Positions 25,238-33,292 of a stretch of DNA of 33,360 nt are shown one piece after another. Both the position numbers and the translations under genes were made by a program. The notes under the pieces are model-generated. The model made no database searches, had not been told where the DNA came from, and saw only the letters and a list, made by a program, of their open reading frames with translations. Position 1 is the stretch's first letter, and each line of letters starts with the position of its first letter. Origin of the DNA: Streptococcus parasanguinis (GTDB taxonomy: Bacteria > Bacillota > Bacilli > Lactobacillales > Streptococcaceae); contig NZ_JUPI01000106.1 of assembly GCF_001074805.1 (NCBI RefSeq), positions 1 to 33,360 of the forward strand. Direction: 5' to 3'.

Positions 25238-26131
25238 ATGGGAAGTGATAGAACCAACCAAGAAATAGCAATCTATACTGCAACTGTAATCCAAGAACTA
25301 GAGGATTATCTCCAACATCTTCAGCAAATTGGAGATCAAGAAAATAAGCGATCTGAAAAAATAGCCCAATGGGTCGAAAACTGGACTAAGTATTTAAATA
25401 CAGAAAAGAAATTTAACTCTAGGAGTATTAAGGCTTTAAAAAGGGGGAGTATTGTTTATGCCGACTTTGGATTTAACGTTGGAATGGAATATGGCGGACT
25501 TCATTATGCAATAGTTCTAAATAAAAAAGATTCCCGTTTAAATCATCTTCTTCAAGTTTTACCTCTGACATCTGTAAAAGAAACTACAGACATGGATAAT
25601 CTAAAATATTTTCAATTGCCAATTGGTGACGAAGTATTTCAATTATTAAGAAGTAAGGCAATACTAAATACCAATGAGTTAACTGCATTATATGACCGCT
25701 ATTCCCAAAAAAAGAAAGAATTAAATGAAAGGGCAAAGGTAATAGATTCATTGGTTCGTGACAATAAAAAGGCGATTGAAAATATTGAAAATTCAACACA
25801 AAATGATATAGATCCTTCTTTTGCAAATCAGTTACGCACCATTGAGAATAATTTAGACTTCGCAAATATTGAGGCGGGCAAAATTAAACAAGAATTAGAC
25901 GAGAACAATAAGTTACTTACAGAAATTGTTGAGAAACTAGAGTATGCTCAGAAAACTGTTATAAAAACACAGAATATGAATAAAGATAGCATAGTTCTAT
26001 TAAATCAGGTAACGACAATTAGTAAAATGAGGCTCTACGATCCCAAAAATAATAGTTCAATTTTGAATGGTATTGTACTTTCCGATGATACTATGGACAA
26101 AATAGATGAAGCGTTAAAGAAGATTTTCTAA
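25238..26131 (+). CDS. PemK/MazF-like protein with an inserted coiled coil
   Basis: 297 residues. An N-terminal helical region (about 1-65) is followed by the first half of a PemK/MazF fold (67-112: KRGSIVYADFG, GGLHYAIVLNKKD, LPLTSVK). A charged helical insertion of about 100 residues (145-245) comes next, then the second half (250-290: SIVLLNQVTTISKMRLYDP, GIVLSDDTMDKID). MazF-family toxins are mRNA interferases of about 110 residues, so the split is unusual. No typical small antitoxin gene is adjacent. Ribosome site AAAGGA about 10 bases before ATG. RNase activity is not shown by sequence alone. Confidence 0.7.
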   Translation: MGSDRTNQEIAIYTATVIQELEDYLQHLQQIGDQENKRSEKIAQWVENWTKYLNTEKKFNSRSIKALKRGSIVYADFGFNVGMEYGGLHYAIVLNKKDSRLNHLLQVLPLTSVKETTDMDNLKYFQLPIGDEVFQLLRSKAILNTNELTALYDRYSQKKKELNERAKVIDSLVRDNKKAIENIENSTQNDIDPSFANQLRTIENNLDFANIEAGKIKQELDENNKLLTEIVEKLEYAQKTVIKTQNMNKDSIVLLNQVTTISKMRLYDPKNNSSILNGIVLSDDTMDKIDEALKKIF

Positions 26132-26147
26132 AATCCGACTATTTTTC

Positions 26148-26176
26148 TTGACTTTTACTTCATTTAGGGTTAGAAT
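26148..26176 (+). promoter_or_regulatory. Near-consensus promoter of a candidate small RNA
   Basis: -35 TTGACT (26148-26153), a 17-base spacer, -10 TAGAAT (26171-26176). Start expected near 26183. No gene begins before the terminator at 26237. Confidence 0.7.
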
Positions 26177-26271
26177 TATATCATAAGGTCGCTTGACGAC
26201 AAAATATATGATACTGTCCCGAGAGGACAATTCTAGCCTTACTCTTACGAGTAGGGCTTTTAATTTTTTTT
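26168..26271 (+). ncRNA. Candidate structured small RNA before the integrase
   Basis: The strand folds into a neat three-way junction. P1 pairs GGTTAGAATT (26168-26177) with AATTCTAGCC (26229-26238). P2 pairs TATCATA (26179-26185) with TATGATA (26207-26213) and holds an inner GTCG-CTTGA-CGAC hairpin. P3 is GTCC-CGAGA-GGAC (26216-26228). A terminator stem, CCTTACTC-TTAC-GAGTAGGG (26237-26256), and a T-rich tail follow. A transcript from the local promoter would start near 26183 and be about 88 bases, losing the P1 5' strand and part of P2; read-through from the PemK-like gene would contain everything. It matches no RNA family I recognise. Confidence 0.45.
26237..26271 (+). terminator. Terminator between the PemK-like gene and integrase
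   Basis: 8-bp stem CCTTACTC / GAGTAGGG (one T-G pair), loop TTAC, then CTTTTAATTTTTTTT. It separates the integrase from upstream transcription. Confidence 0.8.
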
Positions 26272-26313
26272 AAACCTCCACACCGCCGACAAAAACAAGT
26301 TGAAATATAAAAC

Positions 26314-26341
26314 AAAAAAACGCCCCGAAAGATGGGACGTT
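26314..26341 (-). terminator. Minus-strand terminator before the integrase
   Basis: Minus-strand stem AACGTCCC / GGGGCGTT with loop ATCTTTC, followed by a T run (plus-strand A tract 26314-26320). It faces transcription coming antisense through the integrase gene. Confidence 0.7.
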
Positions 26342-26387
26342 AGATAGGAAAGATATACATAGTATAGCATATCAACGGTACTTTGTC

Positions 26388-27512
26388 ATGATTAAAAAAT
26401 ACCAAACTAAAGACGGGGAAACTCGTTATATGCTCCAAGCATATTTAGGAGTAGACCCCTTTACTGGAAAGCAAAAGCGCACCACACGTAGGGGTTTTAA
26501 AACGCAAAAGGAAGCCAAGAAAGCAGAACGGGAGCTGCTGCTATCAATTGAGGAGAATGGATTTACAGACCACTCCAGCAAACCGACATTTAAGGAAGTA
26601 GCTGACCTATGGTTGGAAAGCTATGAAACGACTGTGAAGCCTACGACCTACCAGAACACGAAAAATTATCTCAATGCTATCATAGAGAATCATTTTAAAG
26701 ATATCAGAATAGAGAGCGTGTCTGTGGCCATGATGCAGAAGATAGTTATAGAATTAAGTAAGAAGTACGTGACTTATTTAAACTATCTGTCAATTATCAA
26801 TAGAGTGTTTAAGTATGCTGTACATCTCGATATTATCCAAACTAATCCAGTCGATAGGATCATACGGCCAAAGCAGCAGAAACCACGGAAAGAAAAGATA
26901 GCACTCACAAAAGAGGAATTAAATAAATTTCTTACGCTTGCTAAAAAAGATGCCAGACCAGTTTTATATACTGCATGGCATACGCTAGCCTATACTGGAT
27001 TAAGACGAGGGGAGTTGTTAGGGCTTGAATGGTCTGATATTGATTTCAAAAACAAGACGGTATCAGTCAGCAAGACACTGGTCACAATTAATGGCAAGTT
27101 ATCCACCCAAACTCCTAAAACCAAGCGTAGTACACGGACGATCTCGCTGGATGAAAACACGGTACAGGCATTAAAAGAGTGGAAGCTAGAGCAAAAGAAA
27201 CTGTTTTTTAAATATGGTGTTAAGTCAAGAAACATCGTCATCACCAACACCAAGGGCGGTTACTTCGACTTTGCCCATTTTAGGGACGAATTGCGGTATT
27301 TCCTTGGAAAACACAAGCTGAAACAATTCAGTGTGCATGGTCTACGGCACACACACGCTAGTCTACTGTTCGAGGCTGGCATAGAGCCTAAAACGATATC
27401 AGACAGATTAGGTCACTCAAACATTCAAATGACATTAGATATGTACACACACTTAAATGATAAACAGCGGTCAGATGTTGCAGATCGCTTATTAAAATTC
27501 CTTGAAGCGTAG
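26388..27512 (+). CDS. int: Tyrosine recombinase/integrase
   Basis: 374 residues. Domain order is an N-terminal arm-binding domain (about 1-60, YLGVDPFTGKQKRTTRRGFKT), a core-binding SAM-like domain (about 67-165) and the catalytic domain. Catalytic residues are Arg206 in TGLRRGE, His317 and Arg320 in HGLRHTH, a His in LGHSN and Tyr353 in MYTHL, so it looks active. It belongs to the phage/ICE integrase type that inserts at a specific att site. No ribosome site is evident before ATG, so translation may be weak. A strong terminator follows, then the candidate right att copy. Confidence 0.93.
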   Translation: MIKKYQTKDGETRYMLQAYLGVDPFTGKQKRTTRRGFKTQKEAKKAERELLLSIEENGFTDHSSKPTFKEVADLWLESYETTVKPTTYQNTKNYLNAIIENHFKDIRIESVSVAMMQKIVIELSKKYVTYLNYLSIINRVFKYAVHLDIIQTNPVDRIIRPKQQKPRKEKIALTKEELNKFLTLAKKDARPVLYTAWHTLAYTGLRRGELLGLEWSDIDFKNKTVSVSKTLVTINGKLSTQTPKTKRSTRTISLDENTVQALKEWKLEQKKLFFKYGVKSRNIVITNTKGGYFDFAHFRDELRYFLGKHKLKQFSVHGLRHTHASLLFEAGIEPKTISDRLGHSNIQMTLDMYTHLNDKQRSDVADRLLKFLEA

Positions 27513-27534
27513 TCAAAAACGTAGTCAGCACACG

Positions 27535-27560
27535 AAAACCCTTGGTACACAAGGGTTTTT
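27535..27560 (+). terminator. Terminator of the integrase
   Basis: Stem AAAACCCTTG / CAAGGGTTTT with a 5-base loop, then a T. Confidence 0.9.
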
Positions 27561-27565
27561 ACTTT

Positions 27566-27576
27566 TATACCAAAAA
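27566..27576 (+). repeat. Candidate attachment site, right copy
   Basis: Second TATACCAAAAA, 53 bases after the integrase stop. It overlaps the T run of the YbaN terminator on the opposite strand. Confidence 0.4.
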
Positions 27577-27596
27577 AGAAGCACGAACGCACTTCT
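27572..27596 (-). terminator. Terminator of the YbaN-side operon
   Basis: Minus-strand stem GAAGTGC / GTGCTTC (two G-T pairs) with loop GTTC, then six T. The T run is shared with the right att candidate. Confidence 0.6.
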
Positions 27597-27628
27597 TTTC
27601 CTAGTTCTAGGGCCTGATTTCTCCATTT

Positions 27629-28015
27629 TTAATTAGGATCTTCGTCTGTTGGTTTTTCAGGCTTATTGGGGATCACTTTTAAGAGATAAAAGGTGATAAA
27701 AATCGTCAAAGCTCCTAAAGCAAGCTTCACCCAAATAATCGGTGCTAGATAGATGGAAATGCCCATCAGAATGTAGATCTGAAGAAGGATCCATTTTTTC
27801 CGTTCTTTTGCAATCGATTTGGTCTCTCGGTAATCCGCCACATAGGTCTGATAAAGCTTGGTCTGGTAAAGCCAAGTTTCAAAGCGTTTGGAACTTTTAG
27901 CAAAGCAAGCCATCGACAGCAATAAAAAGGGGGTTGTCGGTAAAATTGGCAAAGGAATCCCAATAATTCCTAGTCCCAATGATATAAAACCAATCGTAAG
28001 ATAAACAAGGCGCAT
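27629..28015 (-). CDS. YbaN family protein (DUF454)
   Basis: 128 residues. DUF454 pattern: an N-terminal hydrophobic segment GLGIIGIPLPILPTTPFLLLS, then CFAKSSKRFETWLYQTKLY, then two more membrane segments and a cytoplasmic tail. Small inner membrane protein of unknown function found across bacteria. Ribosome site AAAGGAG, 7 bases before ATG. It lies 33 bases after the lipoprotein gene, with no terminator between, so they may share a transcript. Confidence 0.85.
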   Translation of the reverse strand: MRLVYLTIGFISLGLGIIGIPLPILPTTPFLLLSMACFAKSSKRFETWLYQTKLYQTYVADYRETKSIAKERKKWILLQIYILMGISIYLAPIIWVKLALGALTIFITFYLLKVIPNKPEKPTDEDPN

Positions 28016-28048
28016 TTTTTTCTCCTTTGTATGTTTCTTGTTTCATAA

Positions 28049-28594
28049 TCACTCTACAGCGTTCACATCTGACATTTGAAGTGTCATCTTAGAGGGGTCT
28101 GACATTCCATCCACAATACTCTGTTGTTCCTCATTTAATGGCAATAAGATTAGAGTTGCTGTATGAGAGGGTAATTCACCACTATCTTTGATGAAATAGC
28201 TAACCTTTTGATTCTCAAAAATAGTCTTGCTATCATAAGACCAAGAAATCGAAAAATTCAAATCTTTCTTGATATCCACATCTGTCTTATTGACCAACAT
28301 GAGTGCCGCCCTGCCATCTGAAACAGCCCCAGTAAAATAGATCGCCATATGACCTTCACTTCCGAGTTCAGGATGTTCTTTAACTAATTTCTTCCCTAAC
28401 TCAATAAGATCGGACGTCTTTCCTTCATATTGAGGGGCCACCACAAATTTCAATTCTTTTTCTTTTTTAGAAGACTCTGATACTTTTGTTTCCTTCGCCG
28501 TTTGAGTGGAGGTTGACTCTTTCGTATCTTGCTTAGACTGACTACAAGCTGTTAAAGCAACTATACTTGCCAGTAATAACATCATCTTTTTCAT
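28049..28594 (-). CDS. Hypothetical lipoprotein
   Basis: 181 residues. Signal peptide MKKMMLLLASIVALTA with lipobox LTAC, so Cys17 would be lipidated by Lgt (encoded in this window) and the protein held on the outer face. A Ser/Thr/Lys linker (about 18-47) precedes a beta-rich domain. A Gly-rich turn, GHMAIYFTGAVSDGRAALMLVNK, stands out, but I recognise no named domain. Ribosome site AAAGGA before ATG. Located between DUF443-type genes and ybaN on the same strand. Confidence 0.8.
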   Translation of the reverse strand: MKKMMLLLASIVALTACSQSKQDTKESTSTQTAKETKVSESSKKEKELKFVVAPQYEGKTSDLIELGKKLVKEHPELGSEGHMAIYFTGAVSDGRAALMLVNKTDVDIKKDLNFSISWSYDSKTIFENQKVSYFIKDSGELPSHTATLILLPLNEEQQSIVDGMSDPSKMTLQMSDVNAVE

Positions 28595-28689
28595 TTCTAT
28601 TTTTCCTTTCCTATAATTAATAGTTATCCCACTGCCATTCAGATTACTGCCTTATTGTTCTATTTGAATTTTTTATATGCACTTCTAGA

Positions 28690-29349
28690 TTATTTTATTT
28701 TAGCTTTGAAAGTTGACTCAGCTGAGAAATAGATTGTATTTCCAGACAATAAAAAATTGAGTGCAAAAACAAATAAACCTAAATGAACTACAAAGTTCGG
28801 AGCAAAATTAGTTATTACCGCATAACAAACCACACCAACAATGATAAGAGAAATCGTTGGCATTAGAAGCGATAAAAAAATAAATTTTAATGTTGTTGGG
28901 ACACAATATACTTTGATAAGATGATCATTATTCTCTAGCATGGACACAATTTTTCTTCTGCTCATCCACACGCGAATTCCCATCACAATACCAAAAACGA
29001 ATAACGTCAATCCAATATTGAGTAAATGAGAGTTGAAGTACAGATAATCTTCAATCGGAAACGCTCTCGATAAAAGCAATGCCACAAACGCAGCTCCAGA
29101 AGCTGTAATTCCTTTGTTATGTGTTAAACCATTCCTTTGCTTGTCGTTTCTAGATGTTGTTAATGTGTTAAATTCATCCTCAGTTAACCGAATAGCCCAA
29201 TGGGATGTAAAATACAAAAACCACGGAAAAAAGTATGAGATTATAAAAGGACGATCCACGTCTACTAAATAATGCTCATTATCTACATTTAGAATGCGAT
29301 AGCGAAAATTTTTTTTTGCTAAATGTTCTATGTTTGCTTTTTTAAGCAT
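28690..29349 (-). CDS. DUF443-type multi-membrane protein
   Basis: 219 residues from ATG 29349 (ribosome site AAAGG, 6 bases); the frame is open two codons further to a TTG, which has no ribosome site. N-terminal soluble part FRYRILNVDNEHYLVDVDRP resembles DUF443 proteins, followed by about five hydrophobic segments. In S. aureus a DUF443 protein (TsaI) protects against the type VII-secreted toxin TspA. An immunity role here is inference from family likeness. A 34-codon remnant ends 15 bases upstream. No type VII genes are in the window. Confidence 0.6.
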   Translation of the reverse strand: MLKKANIEHLAKKNFRYRILNVDNEHYLVDVDRPFIISYFFPWFLYFTSHWAIRLTEDEFNTLTTSRNDKQRNGLTHNKGITASGAAFVALLLSRAFPIEDYLYFNSHLLNIGLTLFVFGIVMGIRVWMSRRKIVSMLENNDHLIKVYCVPTTLKFIFLSLLMPTISLIIVGVVCYAVITNFAPNFVVHLGLFVFALNFLLSGNTIYFSAESTFKAKIK

Positions 29350-29364
29350 AAACAACCTTTCTAT

Positions 29365-29469
29365 TCATATCAATTCATCAAGGAGATTTTTAAATGATGA
29401 ACCACCCAAAATTTCTTGCCCCCTATTATCACTCATTAAATCTCTGAGTAAAGATGCAATGTTTTCAGT
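29365..29469 (-). pseudogene. Remnant C-terminus of an unknown gene
   Basis: An open frame of 34 codons between stops reads TENIASLLRDLMSDNRGQEI, then LGGSSFKNLLDELI. It looks like a real protein end and stops just before the DUF443-type gene. No proper start is seen (one internal ATG at 29434-29436 without a ribosome site). Likely the tail of a deleted gene, possibly a partner of the DUF443-type genes. Confidence 0.4.
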
Positions 29470-29498
29470 TTATTGCAGTATTACATATTTTGATGGAA

Positions 29499-30035
29499 TT
29501 ATTGTCCGGATGATTCCGTTTGACGCTTCAATAGTTTAAGAATCTTTCTTGTCTTAATTTCCTGATGAAAATGCATCACACAAGCAAAAGCAAGAAGGTA
29601 GATCATCAGACACAAAAAATCAGTTTCTCTGATAAAAGTAACCAAGAAAAAAATCCCTAAAAAAGCAAAAAGAATCTTCATAATAAAAATTGCAAGCACC
29701 TTTGCTCTAAGTGTTTTGCGCTCTTTTTCCTTCAAAACAACTGTTTTCCAATCAGTTCTCGGATCTTTTTTTCTCGCCTTCGCTATCATCAACATTCCGA
29801 AAACTATTAGAGTTCCAATCATTGCAATACTGATATTAATCGTATACGGTAAGGTCCCAAAGGCTGAATTTAAGGCACTTGCAATTCCTTTTAAAAGAAA
29901 GACTGTAAGTGGAGCAGCAACCATTATCCAATTGGAAGTATTTTTTTGATCTTGATATTGAAATACTTCGTTTTCTTCATCAAAATAAATCCATTTCAAA
30001 TCCAAATAACCGATATATGTTTTCACAATTAACAT
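29499..30035 (-). CDS. DUF443-like membrane protein (short)
   Basis: 178 residues with four hydrophobic segments. N-terminal TYIGYLDLKWIYFDEENEVFQYQ resembles the soluble start of DUF443 proteins, and overall layout is like its downstream neighbour, though shorter. GGAG lies only 2-3 bases from ATG 30035; an in-frame GTG at 30024-30026 has better spacing and would shorten it by three residues. A good promoter precedes it. Possible immunity-type protein; family membership less sure than for the neighbour. Confidence 0.55.
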   Translation of the reverse strand: MLIVKTYIGYLDLKWIYFDEENEVFQYQDQKNTSNWIMVAAPLTVFLLKGIASALNSAFGTLPYTINISIAMIGTLIVFGMLMIAKARKKDPRTDWKTVVLKEKERKTLRAKVLAIFIMKILFAFLGIFFLVTFIRETDFLCLMIYLLAFACVMHFHQEIKTRKILKLLKRQTESSGQ

Positions 30036-30071
30036 TTCTCCGTCAATTTATTAATGAGATAAAGTACTCTT

Positions 30072-30100
30072 ATCATACACGAATTTAAGGTAAAGAGCAA
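30072..30100 (-). promoter_or_regulatory. Sigma-A promoter of the DUF443-type cluster
   Basis: Minus-strand -35 TTGCTC (30095-30100), a 17-base spacer, -10 TATGAT (30072-30077). Start near 30065. Confidence 0.65.
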
Positions 30101-30136
30101 ATCCATCACTAGATGAAGGGATTTTCAACAGCTATC

Positions 30137-30158
30137 AAAAAACCACCCGCAGGTGGTT
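30137..30158 (-). terminator. Terminator of vicRKX
   Basis: Minus-strand stem ACCACC / GGTGGT with loop TGCG, then a T run. It closes the vic operon 8 bases after the vicX stop. Confidence 0.9.
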
Positions 30159-30165
30159 CTCTATC

Positions 30166-30975
30166 TTATATCTTCGTCAAAGGAGTCGCGGTATCTGGCG
30201 AGGTATCCAGCACCTCAAAATCATGACCGACTGCTAGATCTGCTCGAGCCAGTTGGTTCTCCATGGTCATATGGGCCAATTCTTTGATATTATTCTCTTT
30301 TGACAAATGCCCCAGATAAATCTTCTTGGTACGATTTCCCAAGGTCCGGATCATGGCATCTGCCCCATCTTCATTAGAAAGGTGGCCTAGGTCAGACAAG
30401 ATCCGTTGCTTCAAACGCCAAGCATACGAACCTGCTCGAAGAATCTCCACATCATGGTTGGACTCAATCAGATAGCCATCCGCATCCGCGACGATTCCTG
30501 CTAAGCGATCACTCACATAGCCCGTATCCGTCAGCATGACAAAGCTCTTCCCATCCTTCATCAAGCGATAAAATTGAGGGGCTGCAGCATCGTGACTAAC
30601 GCCAAAGCTCTCAATATCAATATCTCCGAAAGTCTTGGTCTTGCCCATTTCAAAGATATGCTTTTGAGCATCATCGACCTTTCCTAGATACTTGGTGCCT
30701 TCCATAGCCTTCCAAGTGGCTTCATTAGCATATAGATCCATCCCATATTTCCGCGCTAAAACACCCACACCATGGATATGGTCTGAGTGTTCGTGCGTAA
30801 TCAGAATGGCATCTAAATCTTCTGGTTTGCGATCAATTTCAGCCAATAGTCCCGTAATCTTTTTCCCTGATAGACCTGCATCAATGAGCAGTTTTTTCTT
30901 TGGTGTCTCAAGGTAGAAAGAATTTCCACTAGAACCTGAAGCTAAAATACTGTACTTAAATCCCTCTTCTGTCAT
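30166..30975 (-). CDS. vicX: VicX, metallo-beta-lactamase fold protein (WalJ/YycJ)
   Basis: 269 residues from MTEEGFKYSILASGSSGN, the length of pneumococcal VicX. The frame continues upstream into vicK, but AAGGAG lies 3 bases before ATG 30975 and the family starts here. Metal ligands are in THEHSDHIHG (His61, His63, Asp65, His66), with GVSHD and the C-terminal LGHLS adding more. Third gene of the VicRKX system; it is linked to VicRK control and to DNA metabolism, but its reaction is not settled. Confidence 0.93.
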   Translation of the reverse strand: MTEEGFKYSILASGSSGNSFYLETPKKKLLIDAGLSGKKITGLLAEIDRKPEDLDAILITHEHSDHIHGVGVLARKYGMDLYANEATWKAMEGTKYLGKVDDAQKHIFEMGKTKTFGDIDIESFGVSHDAAAPQFYRLMKDGKSFVMLTDTGYVSDRLAGIVADADGYLIESNHDVEILRAGSYAWRLKQRILSDLGHLSNEDGADAMIRTLGNRTKKIYLGHLSKENNIKELAHMTMENQLARADLAVGHDFEVLDTSPDTATPLTKI

Positions 30976-30982
30976 TGACTCC

Positions 30983-32335
30983 TTATTCTTCCTCTTCTGT
31001 ATCCCAGTCGTCTTTAATTGCATCTTTGTCGTACGGCAAGACAATGGTAAAGGTAGATCCCTTACCATATTCACTCTTGGCCCAAATAAAGCCTTTGTGT
31101 TGCTTAATGATCTCCTTAGCAATGGCTAAGCCCAGACCCGTCCCGCCTTGGGCCCGGCTACGCGCCTTATCCACTCGGTAAAAACGATCAAAAATTCGTG
31201 GCAAGTCTTTCTTGGGAATTCCCAAGCCCTCATCTGAGATAGAGATAATCAACTGGGCATCTGTTGTTTTCATCCCTACCTTGATTTTCCCACCATCGGG
31301 TGAGTATTTGATGGCATTGTTCAAGATATTGTCGATTACCTGGGTCATTTTATCCGTATCAATTTCAACCCAAATCGGGGTGATTGGATATTCACGAATC
31401 AGTTCATACTTCTTGGTATCTTCTTGCGATTGACTCTTGATCTTATCAAACCGGTTTAAAATAAAGGTAATAAAGGCTGTAAAGTTGGTCAACTCGATGT
31501 CCAACTGACTAGTTTCATTATCGATTCGTGACAAGCTCAAAAGATCTGTGACCATACGCATCATGCGGTTGGTTTCATTCAGTGAAACCTTGACAAAATC
31601 TGGTGCCACCGGCTCTGACAAAGCGCCATCATCTAGGGCTTCCAGATAGGATTTCACACTGGTCAAAGGTGTTCGCAGTTCATGACTTACATTGGAGACA
31701 AAGAGGCGACGTTCCCGTTCTTCCTTGTCCTGCTCTGTCGTATCGTGCAAGACAGCTACCAGACCAGAGATAAAACCTGACTCGCGACGAATCAAGGCAA
31801 AGCGCACACGAAGGCTTAAGTATTCTCCATTTTCATCCTGGGAATCGATGGTTAACTCTGGTACTTCAGTAATCAAGCTTCGCAGGTCATAGTCGTCTCC
31901 AAGCGAAAGCAAATCTAAAATACTGGTATTGAGCACCTCATCTGGATTGACATTCAATTGCTTGGCTGCCATTTCATTGACCATGATGATCTGACCCCGT
32001 CTGTTGGTCGCAAGCACTCCATCTGTCATATAGGCTAGAATACTAGTCAGCCGCTTGGTTTCCTGCTCTAGGTTTTCATGCGTCAGACGAATGACCTCAG
32101 ATAGATCATTGATACTGTTGGTCATATCGGTCAGCTCTGGGCTTCCTTGCATGTCGACCACTTCAGAGTAATCCCCAGCAATCAGATCTTTAATTTTGGC
32201 GTTTAGTTGTCGGAGCTTGATATTGTCCCTACGGTTTTCTAGGAGAAGCAAGGCAACCACAATGATAAACCCAACCGTAATCAGAACAAAGACAAAGTTC
32301 GACGACATGACAAATTGTTTTAGTTGATCAATCAT
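30983..32335 (-). CDS. vicK: Sensor histidine kinase VicK (WalK)
   Basis: 450 residues. One N-terminal membrane segment (about 13-32) and no extracellular loop, the streptococcal form. Then HAMP (about 33-88), PAS (about 94-205), and the HisKA dimer domain with the phospho-acceptor His218 in [11 protein letters not shown]. The ATP-binding domain has N-box [17 protein letters not shown], and [11 protein letters not shown]. It phosphorylates VicR and controls cell-wall hydrolases. Overlaps vicR by 8 bases. Confidence 0.96.
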   Translation of the reverse strand: MIDQLKQFVMSSNFVFVLITVGFIIVVALLLLENRRDNIKLRQLNAKIKDLIAGDYSEVVDMQGSPELTDMTNSINDLSEVIRLTHENLEQETKRLTSILAYMTDGVLATNRRGQIIMVNEMAAKQLNVNPDEVLNTSILDLLSLGDDYDLRSLITEVPELTIDSQDENGEYLSLRVRFALIRRESGFISGLVAVLHDTTEQDKEERERRLFVSNVSHELRTPLTSVKSYLEALDDGALSEPVAPDFVKVSLNETNRMMRMVTDLLSLSRIDNETSQLDIELTNFTAFITFILNRFDKIKSQSQEDTKKYELIREYPITPIWVEIDTDKMTQVIDNILNNAIKYSPDGGKIKVGMKTTDAQLIISISDEGLGIPKKDLPRIFDRFYRVDKARSRAQGGTGLGLAIAKEIIKQHKGFIWAKSEYGKGSTFTIVLPYDKDAIKDDWDTEEEE

Positions 32336-33029
32336 TGTTTCTCATATAATATCCGACACCACGGCGGGTCAAGATATATTCTGGACGCCCCGGTGTGTCC
32401 TCGATTTTTTCACGCAAACGACGAACCGTCACATCCACCGTCCGAACATCACCAAAGTAATCATAGCCCCACACCGTCTCAAGAAGGTGCTCACGGGTCA
32501 TGACTTGACCGACATGGGTCGCAAGGTGATAGAGCAATTCAAACTCACGATGGGTCAAGTCCAATTCTTTGTTGGCCTTTTGAACCAAGAAAGCGTCTGG
32601 AAGGATGTGAAGATCACCAATTACAATTTCCGTATCGGCCTCATTTTCAAGCTGAGGATCCGCTGCAAACTCGGAACGACGTAACAAGGCCTTCACACGC
32701 GCTTGCAATTCCCGATTAGAGAAGGGTTTGGTTACATAGTCATCTGCCCCAATTTCAAGACCGATCACCTTATCAAATTCTGTATCTTTGGCAGAAAGGA
32801 CAATGATGGGCACATTGCTGGTCTTGCGAATCGTACGCGCCACTTCCAGACCATCAATCTCTGGCAACATCAAATCTAGAATAATAATATCCGGATTCTC
32901 AGCCGCAAAGACTTCCAAAGCTTCCCGGCCATCAAAGGCTGTCAAGACTTCATAGCCCTCTTTTGCCATGTTAAATTTGATAATATCTGAAATTGGTTTT
33001 TCATCATCAACTACTAATATTTTTTTCAT
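32328..33029 (-). CDS. vicR: Response regulator VicR (WalR)
   Basis: 233 residues. Receiver domain with acidic pair DD at 8-9, phospho-acceptor Asp52 in [11 protein letters not shown], and Lys in [10 protein letters not shown]. OmpR-type winged helix at the C-terminus ([25 protein letters not shown]). It binds tandem TGTWAH repeats and controls cell-wall genes such as pcsB; essential in several streptococci. First gene of the operon; weak ribosome site (AGG, 9 bases) before ATG. A matching box is at 5193-5209. Confidence 0.97.
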   Translation of the reverse strand: MKKILVVDDEKPISDIIKFNMAKEGYEVLTAFDGREALEVFAAENPDIIILDLMLPEIDGLEVARTIRKTSNVPIIVLSAKDTEFDKVIGLEIGADDYVTKPFSNRELQARVKALLRRSEFAADPQLENEADTEIVIGDLHILPDAFLVQKANKELDLTHREFELLYHLATHVGQVMTREHLLETVWGYDYFGDVRTVDVTVRRLREKIEDTPGRPEYILTRRGVGYYMRNND

Positions 33030-33080
33030 CTTACATACCTGTTTCTAATGCTTCTTTTCCTAATCAATCTCTATCTTCTT

Positions 33081-33089
33081 ATTATATCA
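33081..33089 (-). promoter_or_regulatory. Extended -10 promoter of vicRKX
   Basis: Minus-strand TGA-TATAAT (hexamer 33081-33086), start near 33074, leader about 45 bases. -35 weak. Confidence 0.6.
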
Positions 33090-33142
33090 AACTTATGAAG
33101 AAATGTGGAGCCTCAATTGCTGGACTTTCCAATAAGAAAGGG

Positions 33143-33172
33143 AAAAAAGACCGAGATGTTAAAATCTCAGTC
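33143..33172 (-). terminator. Minus-strand terminator upstream of vicR
   Basis: Minus-strand stem GACTGAGAT / ATCTCGGTC (one T-G pair) with a 6-base loop, then six T. It would stop transcripts entering from the right. The 33030-33360 stretch holds this, the vicR promoter and the right repeat copy; I see no gene in it. Confidence 0.75.
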
Positions 33173-33292
33173 TCAGAAAAAACGAATGATATGTAGAAGA
33201 TAAAATCACTTGAGTAATTCTAAAAAAAGTTAATTTCCTACTTGCTAGAATGAATGAATCATTTATTAAAAACTTTCCGTCGCGAGAAAAAT

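Noticed and set aside
26209..26274. 21-codon open frame inside the structured element
   Set aside because: No ribosome site, and it reads through the terminator stem and T run.
29394..29449. Plus-strand mini open frame after AAGGAG near 29390
   Set aside because: Only about 18 codons; the opposite strand carries a more protein-like remnant whose codons create the apparent ribosome site.
30976..31122. N-terminal extension of VicX by 49 residues
   Set aside because: It lies inside vicK, has no ribosome site, and VicX proteins start at the chosen ATG.
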